Source: JAYEJW01 sp034716535 (GTDB lineage: Bacteria > Pseudomonadota > Gammaproteobacteria > Chromatiales > Chromatiaceae). From it: a stretch of 12,946 nucleotides of DNA. The notes beneath the pieces were generated by a model. It made no database searches. It was not told where the DNA came from and worked only from the letters and a program-made list of their open reading frames with translations. The position numbers and the translations under genes were made by a program. Where the stretch lies: the NCBI GenBank assembly GCA_034716535.1, contig JAYEJW010000227.1:1-12946 (forward strand), in the 5' to 3' direction. This document shows, piece by piece, positions 1 through 7,658 of the stretch (position 1 is its first letter; the number at the start of each line of letters is the position of its first letter).

Positions 1-684
1 TTGCTGTCCTACGCCGTCAAGCGCGTCATCGAGGCCGACGAGGACGGCATCGTACCCTTCCACTCCGCCGGTGGTGAGCCGCCCCTGCTCGACCGCGCGA
101 GACGCGAGCTGGCCGCGCTCTTCCCCGACCAGGACAGCAACCAGATCGAGGTGGACATCACCAACGAGCTGAAGCGCAAGGTGAAGGGCTACCGCTCGGT
201 CCAGGGCATTGGCGAATGGCTCGAAGACGTCTACTTCGACTACCACGCCTCGCTCTACAAGAAGCGGCCCATCCTCTGGCATATCGCCAGCAGCCAGGGA
301 CGCGGCGCCTGTGCCTTCGGCGCGCTGGTCCACTACCACAAGCTCGACCATGACCGCCTGGCCAAGCTGCGCGGCAGCTACCTGAGCGACGCCATCGCCC
401 ACTTCCGCCGCGAGGCCGGACTCGCCGCCCAGGAAGGCCGCGCCGAGGACCGTCAGGAGTGGCAGGCCAAGCTCGAAGAGGCACAGACCCTCGACCAACG
501 CTTACAGTGGGTGCAGGAAGGTGTCAACGGCGATCCGGCCCCGGGGGACTGCCACATCCGCACCCCATGGAAGTCCGAGGACCAGCTCCCCACCGGCTGG
601 CGCCCCGACCTGGACGACGGCGTCGCCGTCAACATCCTGCCGCTCCAGACCGCCCGGGTGCTGCGCGTGGAAAGAGTGATATGA
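1..684 (+). CDS. pglX: BREX-1 adenine-specific DNA methyltransferase PglX, C-terminal part
   Basis: Open from the first base, so the gene enters from upstream; the TTG at position 1 is most likely an internal Leu codon. The 227 visible residues resemble the end of PglX, with the block KKRPILWHI followed by GAFGALVHYHKLD, and the family-like ending GWRPDLDDGVAVNILPLQTA. PglX (usually about 1,200 residues) methylates adenine in a non-palindromic BREX site so that self DNA is spared. The catalytic methyltransferase motifs lie upstream of the window, so their integrity cannot be judged. The stop TGA (682-684) overlaps the ATG of the next gene (681-683) as ATGA, which implies translational coupling. 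The order pglX, pglZ, brxL is that of type 1 BREX and supports the call. Confidence 0.88.
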   Translation: MLSYAVKRVIEADEDGIVPFHSAGGEPPLLDRARRELAALFPDQDSNQIEVDITNELKRKVKGYRSVQGIGEWLEDVYFDYHASLYKKRPILWHIASSQGRGACAFGALVHYHKLDHDRLAKLRGSYLSDAIAHFRREAGLAAQEGRAEDRQEWQAKLEEAQTLDQRLQWVQEGVNGDPAPGDCHIRTPWKSEDQLPTGWRPDLDDGVAVNILPLQTARVLRVERVI

Positions 685-1160
685 ACCGCCAAGACGCCAA
701 GGACGCCAAGGGAAGTCGTGTTGTGGAGCCGGCTGCGGAAATCGATCAGTTGGCGTACTCAGTCATCGGCGCGGCTATCGAGGTCCATTCCCTGCTTGGT
801 CCCGGCTATCTGGAATCGGTCTATGAGGAGGCTCTGGCAGTAGAGCTCAAGCTCAGAGGTATCACATGCGAGCGTCAGGTTACGGTGGCTATCAAGTACA
901 AGGGGCAGGATGTTGGCACGACCAGGCTCGACTTGCTGGTCGATCGACGGCTCATTGTCGAACTGAAAGCCGTAGACGCATTAGCGCCAATACACGATGC
1001 CCAGGTCATCTCCTATCTCAAAGCCCTCAACCTGCCTCTGGGGCTACTCATCAACTTTAATGTTCCTCTACTGAAATCGGGCATCAAGCGGATTGTTCTG
1101 ACACCTTCCATCAAGAAGATCTCTCTTGGCGTCCTTGGCGCCTTGGCGGTTAACCCATGA
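681..1160 (+). CDS. GxxExxY family protein (PD-(D/E)xK-like fold)
   Basis: A 159-residue protein. The family signature is GYLESVY at residues 42-48. A nuclease-like core follows: Asp84 in RLDLLV, then Glu94 and Lys96 in LIVELKAV, matching a D...ExK site. The family is widespread and its function is not established; nuclease activity is inferred from the fold. ATG 681 is chosen because it overlaps the pglX stop (ATGA), although the frame stays open further upstream. The stop TGA (1158-1160) likewise overlaps the pglZ start (ATGA at 1157). The first ten or so codons and the last nine lie inside a 27-bp inverted repeat, so the protein begins NRQDAKDAK and ends SLGVLGALAVNP, outside the family core. 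GxxExxY is not a BREX core component, so it looks like a passenger cassette in the operon. Confidence 0.85.
   Translation: MNRQDAKDAKGSRVVEPAAEIDQLAYSVIGAAIEVHSLLGPGYLESVYEEALAVELKLRGITCERQVTVAIKYKGQDVGTTRLDLLVDRRLIVELKAVDALAPIHDAQVISYLKALNLPLGLLINFNVPLLKSGIKRIVLTPSIKKISLGVLGALAVNP
684..710 (+). repeat. Left arm of 27-bp inverted repeat flanking the GxxExxY cassette
   Basis: The arm starts AACCGCCAAGA and consists of three CGCCAAG units separated by one or two purines. Its reverse complement occurs at 1125-1151 with a single mismatch. It lies inside the coding sequence and encodes the residues NRQDAKDAK. Confidence 0.92.
1125..1151 (-). repeat. Right arm of 27-bp inverted repeat flanking the GxxExxY cassette
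   Basis: Three CTTGGCG units ending in GGTT, the reverse complement of 684-710 with 26 of 27 positions matching. It encodes the C-terminal residues of the GxxExxY protein. Five bases (AACCC) separate it from the ATGA at the pglZ start. The arms are 414 bases apart and could pair in the mRNA or act as termini of a mobile unit. Confidence 0.92.
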
Positions 1161-3736
1161 TCCTCCAGGCCCTGATCAGCCAGATCAGCCAGCGTTTCCA
1201 GCACGAGAAACGCGCGCGTGTCTGCCTGTGGTTTGATCCCGAGCGGGAGTTCGCCCGTCTGCTGCCGGGCCTGGAGAAACACCTCGCGGGCATGTCATCA
1301 GCTCCGTTCACCCTGCTTGCCTACGATCCAGACCGACTCCACGGTCAGGTATGGCTGAAGCACCGTGTGCACACCGAGCTGGCCGGCCTGTCCGAGCAGG
1401 AGCGCAAGGACCGACGCTTCCTGCTCTATCTGCCGCTGTCCGAGGATCGCCTCGACGGCCCGGATGACGACGGTGAGTACCACCTGGAGCTGCTGGAGGA
1501 ATACAGAGTCGCCGGTGTCATCTGGCGCGTCGGCAGCAAGCGGCCGTCTCTATTCCGCTTCCTGCGCCAGGTCGGGGTCAAGCTGCCGACCGGGCCGTCG
1601 GATCAGCGCATGCTCTACACGGGCGGCTTCGATTCGCTGCTGGCCAAGTACGTGGCCAAGGTCGCCGAGCAGCCCCCCGCCTATTGGCAGGCGCAGCTCA
1701 CGCCGGATCTGGTTCGCGCCCGTCTTCTGGGCGATCTTGACCAAGCGATCATCGCCGTCGCGATTTCACCGGATTCTGAATGGAGCAGCCTTCAGGGGCA
1801 CGGGCTCTGCGCGGAGCTGCTGACCGCGGTTGCCGAGCGCTACGGCTTTTCGCAGCCGGTCGAGTCACCCGGAAGCTGGATCCAGTCGTTCGTCGCCGTG
1901 CTGGCGCTGACCGAAACCTACCTGGGCTATCAGGAGCCCGCGGACTTCCCGTTCCTCGACCGGCTGCCGCCGGCGGCGCTGCGCGCTCACTATTCGGAGC
2001 TGCTGCAACGCTGGCTGCGGGACTCCGAAGGGCGAGCCGCCTGGGATCACTGGATTAGCGAGGTCGAGAAGGATGTGGACCTGAGCGCGTGGGCGGCGCA
2101 GCGCGAAGGACGGTCGTTCGCGTTCCCGCACCTGGTTCGCTTGCGCTGGGAGCAGACCCTCGATGCGCTGCGCGACGCGGCTTCGAAGGCATCGGCGACC
2201 GAGGCCTTCTTCGCGGCCCATCGAGAGCACATCAAGCTGGAGGCCGAGTACAGCCGAGCGAGCGACCAGCCCGTCGGCGCCTGGTCCTTGCTGCTGCGCC
2301 TGGCGGATTTTCTGGATGCCTGCCACCAGGCAGGACAGGGCGTCGCTGCTGCGGACGATGCCGCCGAACTGGTGCGGGTCTATGTGCGCAATGCCGGGCT
2401 CGTGGACCAGGCGCACATCGCGCTCCGCCGCGATGCCGACGAGAAGGGTCTTCCCGGTGTTGCGGCTGTCGCGGATCGGTACTACGCGGGGTACACCAAC
2501 GCCTTGAACGGCCGCTTCTTCAGCACGTTCGCGGAACAGGCCGTCGCGGACATCCCGAAGCTCCCCACTGTCACCCAGAAACTGGAGAAGGACCTGTGGA
2601 GTGGCTCGACGCGCCGCGCCGTGGTGATTGTCGACGCGCTGCGTTTCGACTGCGCACTGGCGATCCGGGATGCCCTTCGTGGCCTAGAAGTGACTGTGGA
2701 ACCGATGCGCGCGGAGCTTCCGACCATCACTGCGGTGGGCATGACGGCCCTGATGCCGCTCTCATCCGCAAAGCTCACCATGGAGATCGACGGCAAGTCC
2801 GTCCGGCCTATGGTCAACGGAAAGGACTGTTCCCAGCGGGATCAGCGCCTGGCATTCATGACGGACTTCGGCGCGGACTGCCGCGACATCGACGATCTGG
2901 AGACATTGTCCGCCGCCCCCGAAGATGCGGGAAACCTGCTGGTCGTGTTTGGGCACGATCAGGTCGACCATATCGGGCACGGCAGCGGCGACAACCTGAT
3001 TCGCCATGTGGACCTGGAGATTCAGCGCCTCGCGCGATTGGTCCGCAAGCTCCATCGCTGGGGCTACCCGGAGGTCCACCTGGTGACCGACCACGGGTTC
3101 ATCCTGCTGGAAGAATCGAAGCTCCCCGAGGAGGTCCCCTGCGACAAGGAATGGTGCCATCTGCTCAAGGAGCGCTTCGCGCTGATTCCAGCCACGGCAG
3201 ACATCCCGCTCGCGAGCTTTCCGAGCGCCTGGGACCCGACGGTCCGAGTCGCCGTCCCGCCGGGATTGGCCTTCTTCAAGGCCGAGAAGTCGTTCTCGCA
3301 CGGCGGCGCCGCGCTCCAAGAGCTGGTCATCCCGCACCTGGTCTCCAAGAGTCAGGCGCAACAGGAGAAACGCATCGGAATCGAGGTGGTGCTGCCGACC
3401 TACGAGCTGACCCGCACTGCGGTGAAGGTGGTCTTGCGGCCAACTCCAGCGGCAGGGTCAGCCCCTGGACAGATGTCTCTGTTAAAGGAGACCGGCCGCA
3501 CCCTCGCGTTGGATGTGCGTCGGGCAGGTAGCGCGTCGGAGTCTGTTCTCGCGACGCCAAAGGCCAAGGAGGTCCGCATCGAAGCGGACGATGGGGAAAA
3601 GAGCGTGACGCTGTTCTTTCACACAGCGAAATCCTTCACCAAGGGCGAGCTCCTCGACCTCGACATCCGCGACCTGGACACCGCTGAGCAATTTCCACCG
3701 GGGGGAATCAAGCTCTCGGTTGGCCGAGACATGTAA
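1157..3736 (+). CDS. pglZ: BREX-1 system phosphatase-like protein PglZ, type A
   Basis: 859 residues, normal for type A PglZ. It opens ILQALISQISQRF followed by CLWFDPEREF, as family members do. The alkaline-phosphatase-superfamily PglZ core covers roughly residues 485-720. Probable metal-site residues visible are Asp493 and Asp498 (VDALRFD), the His/Asp cluster HDQVDHIGH at 600-608, and Asp645-His646 (TDHGF). PglZ is a core BREX factor needed for both methylation and phage exclusion; its substrate in the cell is not settled. ATG 1157 overlaps the stop of the GxxExxY gene. If the cassette is an insertion, pglZ was probably coupled directly to pglX before, because the pglX stop shows the same ATGA arrangement. 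No frameshift or truncation is seen. Confidence 0.95.
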   Translation: MILQALISQISQRFQHEKRARVCLWFDPEREFARLLPGLEKHLAGMSSAPFTLLAYDPDRLHGQVWLKHRVHTELAGLSEQERKDRRFLLYLPLSEDRLDGPDDDGEYHLELLEEYRVAGVIWRVGSKRPSLFRFLRQVGVKLPTGPSDQRMLYTGGFDSLLAKYVAKVAEQPPAYWQAQLTPDLVRARLLGDLDQAIIAVAISPDSEWSSLQGHGLCAELLTAVAERYGFSQPVESPGSWIQSFVAVLALTETYLGYQEPADFPFLDRLPPAALRAHYSELLQRWLRDSEGRAAWDHWISEVEKDVDLSAWAAQREGRSFAFPHLVRLRWEQTLDALRDAASKASATEAFFAAHREHIKLEAEYSRASDQPVGAWSLLLRLADFLDACHQAGQGVAAADDAAELVRVYVRNAGLVDQAHIALRRDADEKGLPGVAAVADRYYAGYTNALNGRFFSTFAEQAVADIPKLPTVTQKLEKDLWSGSTRRAVVIVDALRFDCALAIRDALRGLEVTVEPMRAELPTITAVGMTALMPLSSAKLTMEIDGKSVRPMVNGKDCSQRDQRLAFMTDFGADCRDIDDLETLSAAPEDAGNLLVVFGHDQVDHIGHGSGDNLIRHVDLEIQRLARLVRKLHRWGYPEVHLVTDHGFILLEESKLPEEVPCDKEWCHLLKERFALIPATADIPLASFPSAWDPTVRVAVPPGLAFFKAEKSFSHGGAALQELVIPHLVSKSQAQQEKRIGIEVVLPTYELTRTAVKVVLRPTPAAGSAPGQMSLLKETGRTLALDVRRAGSASESVLATPKAKEVRIEADDGEKSVTLFFHTAKSFTKGELLDLDIRDLDTAEQFPPGGIKLSVGRDM

Positions 3737-3738
3737 CC

Positions 3739-3742
3739 GAGG
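3739..3742 (+). promoter_or_regulatory. Ribosome binding site of brxL
   Basis: GAGG lies six bases before ATG 3749 but only three before the in-frame GTG 3746, so it favours the ATG. Confidence 0.5.
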
Positions 3743-3748
3743 TACGTG

Positions 3749-5803
3749 ATGAACGACGGCCCGATCGCCCTTGATGACCTCGACCGCGTCGCCAACGAGG
3801 TCTTCCCCGGACTGGTGGTACGCAAGGACCTGCTGCGGCGCATGCGCTCGTCCTTCGGCGTGCCGGCCTTCGTCATCGAGTTCCTGCTGGGCAAGTATTG
3901 TGCTTCCACGGACGAGGACACGATCAACGAGGGCCTGGAGTTCGTTCGGGAGACCCTGGCTTCGAAGTACGTCAAGCCCGACGAACGCGAGGCGGTCAAG
4001 TCGGCGATCAAGCAGCACACGACCTTTGATGTCATCGACAAGATCGACGTCAAGCTGGTCGAGACCCACGACAAGTACTGGGGGCGCCTGTCCGGTCTGA
4101 ATCTGGACTTTTTGAACGTCGAGGATTCAGATGTCCGTGCCCATGACCGGCTCCTGCTCGGCGGGATCTGGGCCGAGGTCACGCTGCGCTACGACGACTC
4201 CTTCATCTTCAAAGGACAGAACCGCCCGTTCTTCGTCGACGCGATTCGTCCGATCCAGCTCTCGAATCGCAACATCGACAGCTTCATCGAGGCGCGACGC
4301 CGTTTCACGCGGGACCAGTGGATCGACCTGCTGATGCGCTCGATGGGGTACGAGCCGAACCACCCCTACTACACGCAACGGCGCAAGTTGCACTACATGC
4401 TGCGGATGATTCCCTTCGTCGAGAAGAACTTCAACTCGGTGGAGCTGGGTCCGCGCGGGACGGGCAAGAGCTTCGTCTACCAGCAGATGAGCCCCTACTG
4501 CCACCTCGTCTCCGGCGGCCAGACGACCACCGCGCAGATGTTTGTGAATCTGTCGACGGGCCAGCGTGGGCTCGTGTGCCTCTGGGATGTGGTCGCCTTC
4601 GACGAGGCCGCCGGTATCCGCTTCACCGACAAGAGCGGTATCAACATCATGAAGGGCTACATGGAAGACGGGGCCTTCAGCCGCGGACGCGACATCATCA
4701 ACGCCGAAGGGTCCATCGTCTTCGTCGGCAACATCGACGGCGACATCGAGACCATCGTCCGGACCTCCAACCTGTTCTATCCCATGCCCAAGGAGATGGA
4801 TACGGCCTTCTACGACCGCATCCACGCCTACATCCCGGGGTGGGAGTTCCAGAAGACCTCCGACGACGCCTACACCGATCATTTCGGTCTGGTCACCGAT
4901 TACCTCGCCGAGGTCTTCCGAGAGCTACGCAAGCGCAGCTACGTGGACTACGCCGACCGCGACTTCGGCTTCGGCAGCCACTTGGGCGGCCGGGATCAGA
5001 AGGCGGTGCGGAAGATCGTCTCGGGCCTGATCAAGCTGCTGCACCCCGACGGAGAGGTAGCGCGCGACGAGATGGAGGAGTACCTCGCCTACGCGATGGA
5101 GATGCGCCGACGGGTCAAGGAGCAGCTCAAGAAAATGGGCGGCCTCGAGTACTGGGATACCAGCTTCTCCTACATCGACCGCGAGTCGGGTCAGGAGACC
5201 TTTGTGCCCGTGCCGGAGTCCGGCGGCGGCGCGATCATCGCCGAAGGTGGTCTGCCGCCAGGCAGCGTCTATACCATCGGCACGGATGCAAGCGACAACC
5301 GCCTCGCCCTATTCCTGCTGCAAACCCAGATGAACCGGGGCTCCGGGCGCATCATCCCGCTCGGCAACCTCTCGTCGAAGATGAAGGAGGCCATCAAGAC
5401 CGCGGACGCCTACCTGAAGGCCAATCTGGGCAACCTCGGCATCAATCACGATCTCAAGGGCTACGACTTCAGCATCCAGGCGATCAATCTCAACCAGGCC
5501 AAAGAGGGCTCTGAGACCGCGGTGGCATTCTTCGTCTCCCTGGTCTCGACCATCCTGGCGAAGCCTGTCCAGGACCAGACCGTGATCCTCGGCGAGATGA
5601 GCATCCAGGGCATGCTGCTGAAGGTCTCGTCGCTCCCGGAGCGGATGCAACTCGCCGTCGAGGCCGGCGCCAAGCGTATCCTGATTCCCAGCGAGAACAA
5701 ACGGGACGTCGCCGATGTCCCCGACGCCATCCTGACCGCAATCCAATGGCAATTCTACGACACGCCGACCAAGGCTGCGATTATGGCCTTGGGGATGGGG
5801 TAG
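3749..5803 (+). CDS. brxL: BREX system AAA+ / Lon-like protein BrxL
   Basis: 684 residues, full length for BrxL. The AAA+ part has Walker A GPRGTGKS at 234-241 and Walker B VAFDEAAG with Asp285-Glu286. The C-terminal third (about 510-684) is Lon-protease-like, with Ser588 in KEGSETAVAF and the block LPERMQLAVEAGAKRILIP. Aligned by eye to Lon, the position of the catalytic Lys holds Pro630, so a Lon Ser-Lys dyad is doubtful. This fits studies that treat BrxL as a DNA-binding AAA+ motor related to MCM rather than a working protease. BrxL is needed for phage exclusion but not for methylation. It begins 12 bases after pglZ stops, as the last BREX gene, and converges with the minus-strand peptidase gene 50 bases away. 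GTG 3746 is an alternative start. Confidence 0.94.
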   Translation: MNDGPIALDDLDRVANEVFPGLVVRKDLLRRMRSSFGVPAFVIEFLLGKYCASTDEDTINEGLEFVRETLASKYVKPDEREAVKSAIKQHTTFDVIDKIDVKLVETHDKYWGRLSGLNLDFLNVEDSDVRAHDRLLLGGIWAEVTLRYDDSFIFKGQNRPFFVDAIRPIQLSNRNIDSFIEARRRFTRDQWIDLLMRSMGYEPNHPYYTQRRKLHYMLRMIPFVEKNFNSVELGPRGTGKSFVYQQMSPYCHLVSGGQTTTAQMFVNLSTGQRGLVCLWDVVAFDEAAGIRFTDKSGINIMKGYMEDGAFSRGRDIINAEGSIVFVGNIDGDIETIVRTSNLFYPMPKEMDTAFYDRIHAYIPGWEFQKTSDDAYTDHFGLVTDYLAEVFRELRKRSYVDYADRDFGFGSHLGGRDQKAVRKIVSGLIKLLHPDGEVARDEMEEYLAYAMEMRRRVKEQLKKMGGLEYWDTSFSYIDRESGQETFVPVPESGGGAIIAEGGLPPGSVYTIGTDASDNRLALFLLQTQMNRGSGRIIPLGNLSSKMKEAIKTADAYLKANLGNLGINHDLKGYDFSIQAINLNQAKEGSETAVAFFVSLVSTILAKPVQDQTVILGEMSIQGMLLKVSSLPERMQLAVEAGAKRILIPSENKRDVADVPDAILTAIQWQFYDTPTKAAIMALGMG

Positions 5804-5853
5804 ATGACTGAATGCTCTTCTGACCAATGAGAGACAAGCTTCAGCTGTGGTGG

Positions 5854-6630
5854 TTAATAATCCATCAGGTCAACGAGCTGTGCTTCATCTTTCCACCAGA
5901 TCAGTGCCAAAACCGCATCATCGCTGATTCGGATCGACTGCTCATGGACGGTGTAATGGTCGGAACTCCGGTGATCTATCCAGGATGCTGCATCTGACAA
6001 CCGGGACCGTGTCGAGCCGATTTTTCCAAAAAGTAAGTCAAAGGCGTCCGTGTCGTGGCTAAGCTCTCTGTGTGGCCGGAGGTAATAGGGGATATCTGGC
6101 CCTGCGCTGTACCAGCGGCGGCCTTCCATTCCATAGCAGGCAACCATAGCAGGATAAGAACCAAGCTGGACGAGCCGTATAGCGGTAGCGGTTTGACTGG
6201 TTTGAAAGTCTTCAGCCAGATCGCCGACGGTCTCGAACGTCATTGGCCGGCCTTTGGCTGCAGATCTGAACATGAAAGCGGGCATGAGCAAATTCGCAGC
6301 GTAGTCGTTCGCTCGTGACTCCGGATTCTGCTGATTGTTCCATGGAGAACGAAGATCGGCAGCTTGGCACAGGTAGACCGCTTTTCCACGGTCTCTCACC
6401 CAATGGCCTAACTCATGACCTATTGAAAATCGTTGCCGCTCTCGTTTCGTGTGCGTCTCTACGGAAATGACCGCTTGGTCTCCGCGTCCGATAATCCGTG
6501 CAGCACAACCGTCGAGATGGCGGTAACGCACCACGGCGCCGCAGTGATAGGCAATGGCTTCTATGTCGATTTCGCTGGGTTCAGCGATGCCAAGCTCTTC
6601 AAGCAAGGCTTCCGGCGAACGATGGACCAT
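5854..6630 (-). CDS. ImmA/IrrE family metallo-endopeptidase
   Basis: 258 residues. The zinc-peptidase motif HELGH is at residues 72-76, and the third-ligand helix ESRANDYAANLLMP is at 104-117, both typical of ImmA/IrrE. Such peptidases cleave or inactivate a partner repressor or regulator: ImmA cleaves ImmR in ICEBs1, and IrrE/PprI cleaves DdrO in Deinococcus. The C-terminal half (about 140-258) is not recognised. ATG 6630 is preferred because it overlaps the upstream sigma-like gene's stop by one base (TGATG); a TTG codon directly before it could extend the protein by one residue. No HTH domain is seen in this protein. The obvious candidate partner is the co-transcribed sigma-like protein, which is inference. 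Confidence 0.88.
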   Translation of the reverse strand: MVHRSPEALLEELGIAEPSEIDIEAIAYHCGAVVRYRHLDGCAARIIGRGDQAVISVETHTKRERQRFSIGHELGHWVRDRGKAVYLCQAADLRSPWNNQQNPESRANDYAANLLMPAFMFRSAAKGRPMTFETVGDLAEDFQTSQTATAIRLVQLGSYPAMVACYGMEGRRWYSAGPDIPYYLRPHRELSHDTDAFDLLFGKIGSTRSRLSDAASWIDHRSSDHYTVHEQSIRISDDAVLALIWWKDEAQLVDLMDY

Positions 6631-7493
6631 CAAGCGCCGCCTTCGTCTTCTTCGCCCAGGAACCCAAACTCGGCCAGGTCCTCAAGAATGCTGATCACAT
6701 CGTCTTCCGACATCTGCCCCCCTTCACGGAAGGCCATTGTTATTTCTCTGGGCACGTTACTTCGATTAGACAAAATGTTATCCAGAAGCACCCGGCGCTC
6801 TGCCGGAGTGTTTGGAACCGCGTAACTGCGGCGCTTCTGACGGGTGACCGACTGGCGGTATCCCTCTTGCGCGGCACGCAGCTTTTTCTGGCGGTGGCCT
6901 TTGATGACGGATTGAATAAGGCTTCCAACCTGATCGGCCACGGCTTCGGAGTCTCTCCCAGCGCTCCGGGTTTCCTCGGCGATGTCTTCATCTGATGCGT
7001 GCAGAATGGACTGAGAATAACCTTCCGCCCTGGCCATGACGATGGCGAGCGCATCTTCATCGTCTGTAAACAATTCCTCGATAGCTTCCAGTTCGCGTTT
7101 TGCCTCAAGTTCTCGGTCTGGTCCTGGATTGCCAGAAGGCACAGCCTCAACAATCCCACCAGAAACCGTTTCACCGAAGGGCTGTGCGTCTACTTCCGAG
7201 ACGATACCGGCCGCCGCTGTTCGGGAATGCTGCTCCCAGTGTTCATTTGCGATGCTTCGCATCACGCCGGCTAAGAAGGAAATTAAGGGCACCTGGCGGG
7301 GCCACTTCCGGGTTCCCTCGATGATGCGCGCAATGGCTTCCTGCAGCACATCGGTCCAATCGACATGCCGCAGGCCGCGCACCCGGTTTCTGGCTATTTT
7401 TTCGAGGCGAACCTTATCTGCGGTCCCAAGCTGTTCAAGAGCCGCCACTGCTTCATCAATGGATGCGTGGTCGTCCGGTGCGTGTTCAGCCAA
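6630..7493 (-). CDS. Sigma-70-like protein (region 2-like N-terminus)
   Basis: 287 residues. Residues 30-90 resemble sigma-70 region 2: WTDVLQEAIARIIEG followed by PLISFLAGVMRSIANEHW, the usual core-binding and -10 recognition helices. A degenerate region 4-like stretch may lie at about 140-185, but no clear HTH is visible. A basic linker (RQKRRS) follows. The last 60 residues (ERRVLLDNIL ... DDVISILEDLAEFGFL) look like a separate small helical domain followed by an acidic tail. TTG 7493 is taken as start, with AGGA nine bases before it. It is the first gene of a two-gene unit with the ImmA/IrrE peptidase. It could be an ECF-like sigma factor activating a nearby promoter, or a sigma-derived DNA-binding regulator; which one cannot be decided here. 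Confidence 0.7.
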   Translation of the reverse strand: MAEHAPDDHASIDEAVAALEQLGTADKVRLEKIARNRVRGLRHVDWTDVLQEAIARIIEGTRKWPRQVPLISFLAGVMRSIANEHWEQHSRTAAAGIVSEVDAQPFGETVSGGIVEAVPSGNPGPDRELEAKRELEAIEELFTDDEDALAIVMARAEGYSQSILHASDEDIAEETRSAGRDSEAVADQVGSLIQSVIKGHRQKKLRAAQEGYRQSVTRQKRRSYAVPNTPAERRVLLDNILSNRSNVPREITMAFREGGQMSEDDVISILEDLAEFGFLGEEDEGGA

Positions 7494-7658
7494 CTGTCTA
7501 GTTCCTGTCTCTCACTACTATCTGCGGTGTCCAGGCACTCCTTCGGACACTCCTGAGAAAATTTTCTCGGCCATGTCCGCACGCGCCACAGCCAGCCGCA
7601 TACACCAGTAAGGCATCCGCAAGGGGCTTTCGTCAAATCCATGTAGGAAATTCAAGCA
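7494..7658. promoter_or_regulatory. Divergent intergenic region with 14-bp palindrome
   Basis: This 165-base gap separates the minus-strand sigma-like gene from the plus-strand small nuclease gene and must hold their promoters if they are separately transcribed. A perfect 14-bp palindrome, GAGAAAATTTTCTC, lies at 7555-7568, an A/T-rich symmetric site suitable for a dimeric regulator. AGGA at 7503-7506 (read on the minus strand) serves the sigma-like gene, and AGGA at 7645-7648 serves the nuclease gene. No convincing -35/-10 pair was found by eye. Confidence 0.5.

Noticed and set aside
459..680. Upstream extension of the GxxExxY gene
   Set aside because: It would overlap pglX by more than 220 bases and adds Arg/Pro-rich sequence; ATG 681 sits in an ATGA overlap and at the inverted-repeat border.
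2089..3531. 480-codon plus-strand frame inside pglZ
   Set aside because: Arg/Pro/Gly-rich shadow of pglZ in another frame, with no domain.
4318..5514. 398-codon plus-strand frame inside brxL
   Set aside because: Arg-rich, low-complexity shadow of brxL.
5804..5853. Terminator between brxL and the ImmA gene
   Set aside because: Only a tiny AGCT-TC-AGCT symmetry is present, with no stable stem or T-run, although a terminator is expected between convergent genes.
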